In this document: positions 42,493 through 51,629 of the stretch, in pieces
How positions within the stretch are numbered: the stretch's first letter is position 1
Layout: each line of letters starts with the position of its first letter
NCBI RefSeq assembly: GCF_024171885.1
Contig: NZ_JAMTCP010000007.1
Coordinates: forward strand, 1 to 64,000
Length of the DNA: 64,000 nt
Origin: Streptoalloteichus tenebrarius
Lineage (GTDB): Bacteria; Actinomycetota; Actinomycetes; Mycobacteriales; Pseudonocardiaceae
Reading direction: 5' to 3'
Made by a program: the position numbers and the translations under genes
Notes under the pieces: model-generated
The model's database searches: none
What the model was told of the DNA's origin: nothing
What the model saw: the letters and a program-made list of their open reading frames with translations, nothing else

Positions 42493-44464
42493 GACTCACC
42501 CCCGCATGGGCGGGGCCGACGCCCAGCGAGTTCCTGACGCAGTGTGGAGATCTGGAACCATCCCCGCGTGGGCGGGGCCGACAAGGCCCTGTACCGGGGC
42601 GGGGGCTCAATCGCGGAACCATCCCCGCGTGGGCGGGGCCGACAGGAAAGTCCTGATCAAACCTCCGACCGTCACCGAACCATCCCCGCGTGGGCGGGGC
42701 CGACGTGCTGCGGCGGGTCGTGCGGGACCTGGTGGAGGAACCATCCCCGCGTGGGCGGGGCCGACCGGCGACGCGGGTGGCGGGTTATCCGGGGGGACGA
42801 ACCATCCCCGCGTGGGCGGGGCCGACAAGGCGGGTGCCGTCGCCGACGCCGCCCGCGCGGAACCATCCCCGCGTGGGCGGGGCCGACGTGGCCGACGCCG
42901 CCGGGTCCCTCGCGCGCGCCGAACCATCCCCGCGTGGGCGGGGCCGACCTGCTGGAGACCGGGGTGGTCGGGGTCTACCGGGAACCATCCCCGCGTGGGC
43001 GGGGCCGACTCCGCGATGACCTCACGGATCGTCAGTTCGACGGAACCATCCCCGCGTGGGCGGGGCCGACGGCTGCGAGCCGGTCGGCGAGCTCGGCAGC
43101 GCGGAACCATCCCCGCGTGGGCGGGGCCGACATGGCAACCCGACCGCGGCGGCGGTCGTAGAGGGAACCATCCCCGCGTGGGCGGGGCCGACGCCAGGTA
43201 GCTGGCGGCGAGGGCGGTCAGGGGCGGAACCATCCCCGCGTGGGCGGGGCCGATCGCCCGGCACGGGGGTGATCTCCGCATCCGTGCGAACCATCCCCGC
43301 GTGGGCGGGGCCGACTCCGTCGTGAGCACGCCCGGGCGGCCGAGCGCGGAACCATCCCCGCGTGGGCGGGGCCGACGAGCATCCGGCGCGGACGTTCGGA
43401 CGTGCGCGAGAACCATCCCCGCGTGGGCGGGGCCGACCGTCCCGCGAACGTCCCGACCGTCCGCTACCGGGAACCATCCCCGCGTGGGCGGGGCCGATGC
43501 GCTCACGCCAGCGGAGGCGTGTCCCCGAACCGAACCATCCCCGCGTGGGCGGGGCCGATGCCCTGGCAGCAGATCTACATAGAAGGCCCTGAGAACCATC
43601 CCCGCGTGGGCGGGGCCGATGACGCGGGCGAGACCGAGACCGGGGTGGATGGCGAACCATCCCCGCGTGGGCGGGGCCGATCCGCTGTCACGGCGGTGCA
43701 AGCCGCTGGCGGGAGAACCATCCCCGCGTGGGCGGGGCCGATCCCGCCAGCGCCGCTGAATACGAGGAAGGGAAGGAACCATCCCCGCGTGGGCGGGGCC
43801 GATGCGAGATGCCGGGACACCAGCTTGGCGCGCATCGAACCATCCCCGCGTGGGCGGGGCCGACTGAACCTCCTCCCGCGTCCGGCCGTACTGGTACGAA
43901 CCATCCCCGCGTGGGCGGGGCCGACGCCTGCCCTCGGTGGGAGCAGTTCCTGTGTGAAAGAACCATCCCCGCGTGGGCGGGGCCGATCGAGACCATCGCC
44001 ACGGTCGCCGAGAAGCGCAGGAACCATCCCCGCGTGGGCGGGGCCGATGGCGGATTCCAGCTCGACGCTGGCGATCCTCAAGAACCATCCCCGCGTGGGC
44101 GGGGCCGATTGGCTCACCGGCGGCTTGGCGGCGAGCACGTCGGAACCATCCCCGCGTGGGCGGGGCCGATCCCTTGAAGGTCGTTCGGTCCCGGAGAAGC
44201 GACGAACCATCCCCGCGTGGGCGGGGCCGATGGCTCGCTGTCGGCTCGCCGGCGAACCATCCCCGCGTGGGCGGGGCCGATAACCAGTGATCAAGTCGGT
44301 GGTTGCGGGTACCGGAACCATCCCCGCGTGGGCGGGGCCGATGAGCTGGCCGAGCGCGTCATCAGCGGCCCGGCGGAACCATCCCCGCGTGGGCGGGGCC
44401 GATGTCGGCGTCCTCCCCCCCAGGCTCTTCTCCAGGGAACCATCCCCGCGTGGGCGGGGCCGAT
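42493..44464 (-). CRISPR. CRISPR array 1, type I-E-like, 33 repeats
   Basis: Repeats of 28 bp start every 61-62 bp from 42493 to 44437, giving 32 spacers of about 33 nt. The plus-strand repeat begins GAACCATCCCCGCG and ends TGGGCGGGGCCGA plus C or T. By comparison with known actinobacterial I-E repeats, the crRNA strand is minus (beginning G/ATCGGCCCC and ending ATGGTTC). The leader is therefore at 44465-44570. The leader-distal repeat (42493-42520) is degenerate. One spacer (44232-44253) is only 22 nt. No cas genes lie in the window. The 42218-42492 stretch before it has no gene. Confidence 0.97.
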
Positions 44465-44570
44465 ACTTCCTGACCTGGTGTTCTATCGGGCGGGGGCACG
44501 GGTTTTGACCATTTGCTCTTGCTATCCGTGGGGCGGGCGGAGACTGTTCGTCGCTCCATGATCGCACCAT
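44465..44570 (-). promoter_or_regulatory. CRISPR leader of array 1
   Basis: This 106-bp flank aligns without gaps to the flank of array 2 (54032-54137), with about 12 differences. The shared core includes ACTTCCTGACCTGGTG next to the repeat and GGGTTTTGACCATTTGCTCT. Conservation limited to this side identifies it as the leader, with the array promoter reading leftwards. Confidence 0.85.
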
Positions 44571-44663
44571 CGGGCCTTCACCCGCCTGCCGGTCACAGAA
44601 CCCCACGAGCGCCGGCGTCACCTGACACTTGATGGTGACCACCACCCCCTCGAAAGGCACGCC

Positions 44664-44876
44664 ATGCGCGGCAATCCCGCCATCGTCCTCGTCCACGGCT
44701 TCTGGGGCGGCGCCGCCCACTGGGCGAACGTCATCGTGGAACTGGACAAGCGCGGCTACGACGACATCCACGCGGTCGAGAACCCGCTCACCTCCCTCGC
44801 CGACGACGCCTCGCCTCCCAGCCCGCAGCCGTCGTCGACCTCATCCAGGCCGCCGCCAACGAGACCGCACGCTGAC
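44664..44876 (+). pseudogene. Alpha/beta hydrolase with internal deletion
   Basis: The start is a normal alpha/beta hydrolase N-terminus (MRGNPAIVLVHGFWGGAAHW, then VIVELDKRGYDDIHAVENPLTSLADD). Immediately after, the adjacent frame reads SQPAAVVDLIQAAANETAR and stops, which looks like the normal C-terminal helix of the same family. The catalytic middle (nucleophile Ser and acid) is missing, so a deletion removed about 150-180 codons. The following 44880-45378 contains no gene I can support apart from the operator at 45312-45340. Confidence 0.65.
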
Positions 44877-45311
44877 CACTGACATCCCAGCGGTGCCCGG
44901 CCATGCCACGTGACCGGGCACCAACCACTTCTCCTGTTCGGTGACCACCAGCACGACCCGGGCATCCGTGCCACCACCTCCACCGCGCCGGACCACAGGA
45001 CGAAGCCGGGTGGACGGTGGTCGTGGGGGAAGGCGCACGGCGCGATTGCCCAGAACGGTGCACACCCTCCGCGGCCGCGTCGCATCACTCACCAGCCCCG
45101 CTGGTGCCGCCGCGCTCACGAGCCACCGCCAGGCCCGTGATGATCACGCCGATCCCCTCGGTGCGCACGGGGCCGGCCTCGCCGAGGAACGGCGAGTTCG
45201 GTGTCGACGGTGGCGATCTCGCGGTCGCGCCCGAGCGGACCGGCACCCCGTGCTGCGCGGCGGGCGGCCGCTCGATCGTCGATGGGGGCGTGAACAGCGG
45301 CGGCGCTCGAC

Positions 45312-45340
45312 CGGATCCGGTGCATCTTGCACCGGATCCG
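45312..45340. promoter_or_regulatory. Perfect 13-bp inverted repeat before the monooxygenase operon
   Basis: CGGATCCGGTGCA (45312-45324) and TGCACCGGATCCG (45328-45340) flank a three-base TCT spacer, 38 bases before the start at 45379. As an operator it may serve the PucR-type regulator encoded at the other end of the island; a hairpin role is the alternative. Confidence 0.55.
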
Positions 45341-45378
45341 AGCGCAGGAGGTGCTCGCTGTCGTTGTGACCGGAGGTC

Positions 45379-46968
45379 ATGGCTGGTGAGAGTGAAGCCA
45401 CCAGCGACGGGAACAGCGAGGAGTTGCCAGCCATGCCATCTGAGGTGTTCGACGCCGTCGAGGAATTCGACGTGGTCATCATCGGAGCGGGAATCTCCGG
45501 GATCGGCGCGGCGACCTGTTTCAGCCGAGAACTCCCCGACAAGTCCCTCGTCGTGCTGGAGGGCCGCGATGACATCGGTGGCACCTGGGATCTGTTCCGT
45601 TACCCGGGCGTCCGCTCGGATTCCGACCTCCACACCTTCGGCTACGAGTTCAAGCCGTGGCGCCACGAGTCCGCGATCGCGGACGCCCACCTGATCCGGG
45701 AGTACCTCCGGGAAACAGTCGAGGAGAACGACCTGGCGCGCCTCATCAGGCTGCGCCACCGGGTCGTCAGGTCGGAATGGTCCTCTGACGACTCAAGGTG
45801 GACCCTCAGTGTCGAGGTGTCGGACCCCGCCACGGGATCGGCCAGGACCAAGACGATCCGCGCGGGATGGGTGTTCGCCGCCACCGGCTACTACAGGTAC
45901 GACGAGGGGTTCTCTCCGGAGTTTCCGGGGCGCGACGACTTCGAGGGGCTTGTCGTTCATCCGCAGCACTGGCCCGAGACCCTCGACTACAGCGGCAAGA
46001 GGGTCGTCATCATCGGCAGCGGCGCGACCGCGGTCACGCTGGTGCCGGCCATGGCCACCGGGCCAGGCGCCGCCCATCACGTGACGATGGTGCAGCGCAC
46101 CCCCACCTACATCATGGCGACGCCCCGCGTCGACGGCGTCGCTGTGACGCTGACGAAGCTTCTCGGAGCGCAGCGCGGGTATGCCGCAACGAGGTTCAAG
46201 AACATCTGGCTCGAACACGCGATCGTCAAGGGACTGCGGGCGTTCCCCAAGGTCGGGCGTTGGCTGATCCGGCGCCACAACATCAAGCGCCTGCCCCGGG
46301 GATTCGACGTCGACAAGCACTTCAACCCGCCGTACGACCCGTGGGACCAGCGGCTGTGCCTGGCGCCGGACGGCGACTTCTTCGCTGCGATCAAGGCCGG
46401 CGCCGCCTCCGTCGTCACGGACACGATCACGCGGTTCAGCAGACGCGGAATCGTGCTGAGCACGGGTGAGGAACTGGAAGCCGACATCATCGTGACCGCG
46501 ACCGGGTTGAACGTGCGGCTCTTCGACGGAATGCCGATCGTGGTCGACGGGCGCGAGATCGACGTCGCTGACTCGGTCTGCTACCGCGGGATGCTGCTGA
46601 GCGGGATACCCAACTGGGCGATGGCGATCGGCTACACCACCTCGTCCTGGACGCTCAAGGTGAGCCTGATGTGCCGCTACTTCCTCGACCTGGTCCGGCA
46701 CATGGATGCCCACGGGTACGACCGGGTGGTCCCGGTCGCGCTCCCGGGGATGCCGCGCCAGCCGGTCATGGACCTCAAGGCCGGCTACGCCAAGCGCGCC
46801 GAGAAGGTGCTGCCCAAGCAGGGGCTTGTCGCCCCGTGGCGAATGGCGATGTCCTACCCCGAGGACGCCAGGGCACTGCGTGGTCCGGTGGCCGACGAGA
46901 ATCTCAAGTTCGGCTCCAGTCGGTCGGCCGCGAAGCTGCCTGACGACCGGCGGTCAACGCATGTCTGA
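45379..46968 (+). CDS. Baeyer-Villiger type flavin monooxygenase
   Basis: 529 residues; ATG 45379 with GGAGG five bases upstream. FAD motif VVIIGAGISGIGAATCF near 32-48, IGGTWDLFRYPGVRSDSDLHTFGY near 65-88, the Baeyer-Villiger fingerprint FEGLVVHPQHWP (F-x-G-x-x-x-H-x-x-x-W-P) near 185, and NADPH motif VVIIGSGATAV near 211. The sequence style is that of EthA-like enzymes that oxidise ketones or sulfides with NADPH and oxygen. It leads a five-gene operon with coupled starts. The genes here are slightly less GC-rich than the flanks, suggesting transfer. Confidence 0.9.
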   Translation: MAGESEATSDGNSEELPAMPSEVFDAVEEFDVVIIGAGISGIGAATCFSRELPDKSLVVLEGRDDIGGTWDLFRYPGVRSDSDLHTFGYEFKPWRHESAIADAHLIREYLRETVEENDLARLIRLRHRVVRSEWSSDDSRWTLSVEVSDPATGSARTKTIRAGWVFAATGYYRYDEGFSPEFPGRDDFEGLVVHPQHWPETLDYSGKRVVIIGSGATAVTLVPAMATGPGAAHHVTMVQRTPTYIMATPRVDGVAVTLTKLLGAQRGYAATRFKNIWLEHAIVKGLRAFPKVGRWLIRRHNIKRLPRGFDVDKHFNPPYDPWDQRLCLAPDGDFFAAIKAGAASVVTDTITRFSRRGIVLSTGEELEADIIVTATGLNVRLFDGMPIVVDGREIDVADSVCYRGMLLSGIPNWAMAIGYTTSSWTLKVSLMCRYFLDLVRHMDAHGYDRVVPVALPGMPRQPVMDLKAGYAKRAEKVLPKQGLVAPWRMAMSYPEDARALRGPVADENLKFGSSRSAAKLPDDRRSTHV

Positions 46969-47896
46969 GAGGAGCGGCGCTGAAGGCGTCGACCAGTACG
47001 CGGCCCTCCCGTCCGGGATGACGATCTGCTTCCGGGACTGGGGCGACAGGGCCGACCCCGCGATCTTGCTCATCGCCGGGCTGGGCGAGGACCTCACCTT
47101 CTGGACCGACTCGTTCGTCGGCGCACTCGTCGCCCGATCCTTTCGGGTCATCGCGATGGACAATCGTGACGTCGGCCAGTCGACGTTCGTGGCCACCCCG
47201 GCACCCCGGCTGTGGCGCCAGGTGCTCGCCCGTCCCCGCGGTGATGCCTACTCGCTGGCGGACATGGCCAACGATGGCGTCGGCGTGCTCGACCATCTCG
47301 GGATCGAGCAGGTTCACCTGGTCGGACGATCCATGGGCGGAATGATCGCGCAGACGATCGCCGCCACGGAACCTCGGCGAGTCCTGTCCCTGACCTCCAT
47401 CTTCTCGACCACCGGTGCGCGGAACGTCGGCCAGCCGGCACTGTCGACGATTCGGCTCCTCGCCGCCCGACCGGCACGAACGAGAACCGCGGCGGTGTGT
47501 GCCCACCTGCGGATCACCCGGCACATCGCGGGACGGGCATACCCGATCGACGACGCGGCGGAGGCCGCCATCGCGGCGCGTGGATGGGATCGCGGCGCCG
47601 GTGACCTGGCCGCCGGCGTGGCTCGTCAGATCCAGGCGATCCAGGCCTCCGGAGACCGGACCGCCCAGCTTCGCGGGATCACAGCTCCCACCTTGGTCAT
47701 CAACGGGGATCGGGACCTGATGGTGGCTCCGAGTGGGGGCGCCGCGACCGTCAAGGCGATCCGCTCGGCGCGACACGTCGTCATTCCCGGAATGGGCCAT
47801 CACATTCCCGAGGCCCTGATCGACCCAATCACTCAACACATCTCGCGGCACGCGAACCGCGTGGGCAAGGGAGGAAACCATGGCGAAATCTCATGA
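46961..47896 (+). CDS. Alpha/beta hydrolase
   Basis: 311 residues from ATG 46961 (eight-base overlap). Oxyanion region LLIAGLGEDLTFW near 37-49, nucleophile elbow HLVGRSMGGMIAQ near 121 (G-x-S-x-G with Ser), acid in VINGDRDLMV near 248 and catalytic His in GMGHHIPE near 278. It is well placed to hydrolyse the ester or lactone made by the Baeyer-Villiger enzyme. It overlaps the amine oxidase start by 17 bases. Confidence 0.85.
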   Translation: MSERSGAEGVDQYAALPSGMTICFRDWGDRADPAILLIAGLGEDLTFWTDSFVGALVARSFRVIAMDNRDVGQSTFVATPAPRLWRQVLARPRGDAYSLADMANDGVGVLDHLGIEQVHLVGRSMGGMIAQTIAATEPRRVLSLTSIFSTTGARNVGQPALSTIRLLAARPARTRTAAVCAHLRITRHIAGRAYPIDDAAEAAIAARGWDRGAGDLAAGVARQIQAIQASGDRTAQLRGITAPTLVINGDRDLMVAPSGGAATVKAIRSARHVVIPGMGHHIPEALIDPITQHISRHANRVGKGGNHGEIS

Positions 47897-49274
47897 GCGC
47901 GGCTCCACGGTCACCTCGGTCGATGTCGTGATCGTCGGTGCCGGCTTCGCCGGCCTGAGCGCCGCTGAGCGGCTCGTGAGCATGGGTGTGTCCGTGCTGG
48001 TCGTGGAAGGTCGCGACCGGGTGGGAGGCCGATCGCTCTCCGGCGAGGTGGCCGGGGTCAAGGTCGACCTCGGGGCAACGTGGGTCGCACGGCGACACAC
48101 CGCGATCCGCAGCCTCGCGAGCCGAGTGGGGTGCGGTACGACCAGCCAGTTCAACCGGGGTCACAACGTCCTGTGGATGGCCGGCCGACGTCACACCTAC
48201 ACGGGCACTCTTCCCATGGTCTCACCGGCGGCCATGGTGGACATGGCCCGCATCCAGACGGCGCTGAACAAGTTGGTCTCGACCATCAACGTCGACGCGG
48301 CCTGGGAGTCCCCCCACGCCAGCCGGCTCGACGACATCTCGTTCGGCGAATGGCTCGACCAGAAGCACGCCCTGGGCAGCACCCGTGCGCTGATGACCAT
48401 CGTCAGCAAGGTGCAGTGGGGCTGTAGCCCGGGAGACGTCTCCCTGCTTCACGCACTGCGCTACATCCGCGCGGCGGGGGGAATCGACCACATGCTCGAC
48501 GTCGAGGGCGGGCAGCAACAGGACCGGATCACCGAAACCACCCAGGAGATCGCGAGGCGGCTCGCGGAGCGACTCGGGGACAGCGTGGTGGTGGGATCCC
48601 CGGTTCGCCGAATCACACAGGACGACAACGGGGTCACTGTCCGCACCGACTCGGACGCCATCAAGGCCAAGTACGTCATCGTCACCGCCGCCCCCGCGCA
48701 TCGGGCCGACATCGAGTTCCAACCTGCCCTGCCGGAGAAGTCGGAGGGGCTGACGAAGACCTGGCGCATGGGTGCGCTGAGCAAGGCGTTCGTCGCCTAT
48801 CACGAGCCCTTCTGGCGTGCCGACGGGCTTTCGGGTGAGGCGTTGACCGACACGGGGACCGTGTTCATCACGTTCGACGTGTCGCCCAACGACACAGGGC
48901 CGGGTGTCCTGATGGCCTTCTGCGACCCTCGCGTGTTCGACGGCTTCAGCCCCGAGAACCGACGCAGCCGCGTCATCCGACAGCTCGTCGACCTGTACGG
49001 CCCGCGGGCCAACTCCCCCATCGACTACGTCGACCACTGCTGGGGAACGGAACCGTTCGCCCCCGGCGGCCCGAATCCCGCCGTTCCCCCCTACGCGTCC
49101 GTGAGCCACGCCAGCGCCCTCACCGAGCCCCACGGGCGCGTCCACTGGGCCGGTACCGAAACCGCGGGCGAGTGGGCAGGAACCATGAACGGCGCCGTCC
49201 TGACAGGACAGCGCGCCGCCGAACGGGTCGCGGCCCTGTTGTCCCACGATGCCCGCGAGGAGCCGACACGGTGA
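47880..49274 (+). CDS. Flavin-containing amine oxidase
   Basis: 464 residues. FAD motif VVIVGAGFAGLSAAERLVSMGVSVLVVEGRDRVGGRS (about 16-52), GATWVARRH near 66, and a C-terminal VHWAGTETAGEWAGTMNGAVLTGQRAAERV (about 421-450), all typical of monoamine/putrescine oxidases. The covalent-FAD Cys of eukaryotic MAO is not needed here. It probably oxidises an amine substrate of the island pathway to an aldehyde. GGAGG precedes the ATG at 47880. Confidence 0.88.
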   Translation: MAKSHERGSTVTSVDVVIVGAGFAGLSAAERLVSMGVSVLVVEGRDRVGGRSLSGEVAGVKVDLGATWVARRHTAIRSLASRVGCGTTSQFNRGHNVLWMAGRRHTYTGTLPMVSPAAMVDMARIQTALNKLVSTINVDAAWESPHASRLDDISFGEWLDQKHALGSTRALMTIVSKVQWGCSPGDVSLLHALRYIRAAGGIDHMLDVEGGQQQDRITETTQEIARRLAERLGDSVVVGSPVRRITQDDNGVTVRTDSDAIKAKYVIVTAAPAHRADIEFQPALPEKSEGLTKTWRMGALSKAFVAYHEPFWRADGLSGEALTDTGTVFITFDVSPNDTGPGVLMAFCDPRVFDGFSPENRRSRVIRQLVDLYGPRANSPIDYVDHCWGTEPFAPGGPNPAVPPYASVSHASALTEPHGRVHWAGTETAGEWAGTMNGAVLTGQRAAERVAALLSHDAREEPTR

Positions 49275-49960
49275 AGGACGCGGTCTTCCTGCTGGCCGAT
49301 CTCTGGATGACCGTCGTCGGCTACTTCTTCGGGTGGAGACTCATCCGGCGGTACGGCAACTACCTCCTCGGCCTCGAATGGATGATCGTCGCGATATCGG
49401 GGAGCAACTTTCTCCTCTGGTCGCTGCTCGGGGGTGACGAGGGCAGCGTCCTCTACGACGTGGCGGGCTTCTTCGACGCGTTCTCGCGGTCGGTTGGCAT
49501 CACGCTGATCCTCGTCCTGGGACTGATGACCGCGACGCATCGCTACAAGCCGACCCTCGCCGTGGAGATCGGTGTCTTCGGCCTCGCCATCGCGGGCGGG
49601 CTCTACCTGGGGCAGTTCTTCGGCGAGGAACTCCACGTCATCCCCGCAACCGTCTACGTCGTGGTGAACGTGCTCACGACGCTGTTCCTCGTGTACGTGG
49701 GCAAGCGGCTCTGGGATGCCGGCGCCAGACAACTGGCGGTCGGGACGGTACTGGTCACAGGCGTGGCATCCGTCATCGCGATCACCTACGACTTCTTCCC
49801 GTTCTCCTTCGATGACGCGAACCGCACGCTCTTCTACACCGCCGCGTTGACGACGTGGGGCGCCCAGGGATTCGTCTACTTCCTCGCATACCGCGCGCTG
49901 CACAACCACAACATGACCACGCACGCACAGCCGACTCAGAAGGAGAGCGCGACATCATGA
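49271..49960 (+). CDS. Multi-spanning membrane protein of the amine operon
   Basis: 229 residues from GTG 49271 (four-base overlap). Six or seven hydrophobic segments alternate with short loops (LLADLWMTVVGYFFGW, YLLGLEWMIVAISGSNFLLWSLL, VGITLILVLGLMTA, VGVFGLAIAGGLYLGQFF-like, VVVNVLTTLFLVYVG, VTGVASVIAITYDFFPF, FVYFLAYRAL). There is no transporter signature. Its place in the operon suggests substrate uptake or a membrane sensor; the family is not recognised. Confidence 0.7.
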   Translation: MKDAVFLLADLWMTVVGYFFGWRLIRRYGNYLLGLEWMIVAISGSNFLLWSLLGGDEGSVLYDVAGFFDAFSRSVGITLILVLGLMTATHRYKPTLAVEIGVFGLAIAGGLYLGQFFGEELHVIPATVYVVVNVLTTLFLVYVGKRLWDAGARQLAVGTVLVTGVASVIAITYDFFPFSFDDANRTLFYTAALTTWGAQGFVYFLAYRALHNHNMTTHAQPTQKESATS

Positions 49961-51303
49961 GGATCGACAACGTCGAGTACAGCACCTTCAGTGGCTGGAT
50001 CGACCCGCCCGCGGACGTCGTCCCAGCGCTCGCGGGCGACCTCACGTGCGACGTCGCCGTGATCGGCGGAGGCATGGGGGGCATGGCGACGGCGCTACGG
50101 CTCGCCGAGCGCGGTCAGGACGTCGTGCTGCTGGAGGCCCAGTTCTGCGGCTACGGTTCCAGCTCCCGCAACGGAGGGCAGATCGCAAGCGTTCCGGGTG
50201 GGGACCTCCGACTGCTGGGCCTCCTCCACCCCAAGGCGCTGCCCGGCATGGTGCGGCTGGCCGAGAACTCCGCACGCTTCGTGGAAGACCTCATGAAGAC
50301 CCACGACATCGAGTGTGACTACGAGCCCAACGGCCTGGCGTTGGCCGCGGTGGGGCATGGACAGATGCTCAGGATTCGTACCGTGGCCGCGATCCTCCGG
50401 CGCGCCGGCGGACATGGACATGTCGGCACGAGCGAGGAACTCGGCATTCCCCGCGGCTTCGTGGGCGGCATGCGCGAGAGCCTGGGCGGAATGTTGAATC
50501 CCGGCAAGTTGAGCCGGGGAGTGCGTCGCGCCCTGCTCTCATCGCCGGCTCGGGTGTTCGAGAAGACCAAGGTCACCGACGTCACGCGGCACGGCGGCAA
50601 GGTCGTGATCTCAACCCCCCGCGGCACCGTTCACGCCAACAAGGCGGTGCTCGCGACGAACGCCTACTCCGGGGAGTGGGACATCACCCCCAAGCGCCTC
50701 TCGGTGCCGATGTGGCTCATCGAGATGGAGACGGAGCCGATCGCCCCGGAGCGCATCGCCGCGCTGGGGTGGAGCAGCCGATCGGGGGTGATCACCCAGC
50801 ACCAGATCATGGAGCACTACCGCCTCACCCCGCGCAACACCATCGTGATCGGCGTTCGACGCATCGAGCGCGGCAGGACGTACCCCCTGCCGGCGAAGGC
50901 CCCGGATCGGCAGCTCGTCGAAGAGCTTGCCGGTGCCTTCGCGACACGCTTCCCCGCCCTCGCCGACGTCGCCGTGGCGCGCGCGTGGGGCGGCTGGATC
51001 GCGATCACCTCGTCCTGGCTGTCGGTCGCCGGCCGGATCGAGGACAACATCTACTACTCGATCGCGTGCAACGGACACGGACTGGCCCAGGCTCCGTACG
51101 TCGGGTCGCTCATCGCCGACCTGATCGTGGACGGATCACGAGCCGAGGATCTTGACGGCATCTGGGCGAAGGAGCCGAAGTTCCCTCCCTTCACGATGAT
51201 GGGTCCGCTCGGCCTGCGCACGGCGTGGACTGTCGACCGCTTCACCGACCTGCTCAACGGCAGTCGGCGCCGCGCCCTTCGCGCTGCCGCCCGTGTGCGC
51301 TGA
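49957..51303 (+). CDS. FAD-dependent oxidoreductase, gamma-glutamylputrescine oxidase-like
   Basis: 448 residues from ATG 49957 (ATGA overlap). DAO fold: VAVIGGGMGGMATALRLAERGQDVVLLEA near 34-62, followed by GYGSSSRNGGQIAS, which is characteristic of PuuB-type oxidases. C-terminal YYSIACNGHGLAQAPYVGSLIADL near 370 closes the FAD site. It should oxidise a secondary amine or amino acid derivative. Together with the amine oxidase upstream, it indicates a pathway that degrades an aminated compound. Confidence 0.87.
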   Translation: MRIDNVEYSTFSGWIDPPADVVPALAGDLTCDVAVIGGGMGGMATALRLAERGQDVVLLEAQFCGYGSSSRNGGQIASVPGGDLRLLGLLHPKALPGMVRLAENSARFVEDLMKTHDIECDYEPNGLALAAVGHGQMLRIRTVAAILRRAGGHGHVGTSEELGIPRGFVGGMRESLGGMLNPGKLSRGVRRALLSSPARVFEKTKVTDVTRHGGKVVISTPRGTVHANKAVLATNAYSGEWDITPKRLSVPMWLIEMETEPIAPERIAALGWSSRSGVITQHQIMEHYRLTPRNTIVIGVRRIERGRTYPLPAKAPDRQLVEELAGAFATRFPALADVAVARAWGGWIAITSSWLSVAGRIEDNIYYSIACNGHGLAQAPYVGSLIADLIVDGSRAEDLDGIWAKEPKFPPFTMMGPLGLRTAWTVDRFTDLLNGSRRRALRAAARVR

Positions 51304-51490
51304 TCGGCCTTCGCGGGCCAGGGGCCTGACCCGTGCACGCGGGAACATCCCGTGCTCGTGACCATCACCTCAGAGCGGCCGCTGACCTGGGGCACGCGTG
51401 AGGCGTGCCCGAGGAGTGCGAAGGCTCGAACCCACGCCGGCCGTCGCGACGGCCAGAGTTCGGGGCTCGCTGACCTGCGCCTCGTCGCCG

Positions 51491-51539
51491 GAAGCGGCGT
51501 CTGACCGCGACAACGTCCTTCAACGTCAGACGCCGCTTC
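51491..51539. terminator. Large inverted repeat between convergent genes
   Basis: GAAGCGGCGTCTGAC (51491-51505) and its exact complement GTCAGACGCCGCTTC (51525-51539) make a 15-bp stem with a 19-base loop, followed by TCTCCTCCTT. A second hairpin (GGGCACGC/GCGTGCCC, 51390-51410) precedes it. Both lie in the 326-bp gap 51304-51629 between the oxidase and PucR genes, which has no other content I can support. Confidence 0.6.
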
Positions 51540-51629
51540 TCCTCCTTGTGCCCACCTGGTTCGGGCCAGGACGACAGCGTGGCGGCGACCAGGACCGAGG
51601 TGCGGTTCTCGACCATCCGCTGGGCGAGG

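Noticed and set aside
42503-44508. Long ORFs across the CRISPR arrays in several frames
   Set aside because: They arise from the stop-free GC-rich repeat unit; no start site or codon bias supports translation.
44910-45369. ORFs between the broken hydrolase and the monooxygenase
   Set aside because: Arg/Pro-rich shadow-type composition with no recognisable domain.
51410-51480. tRNA-like stretch (GGTTCGAGCC on the minus strand) at the island border
   Set aside because: The T-loop-like sequence has no pairing T stem, anticodon arm or acceptor stem, so I cannot call a tRNA or an attachment site.
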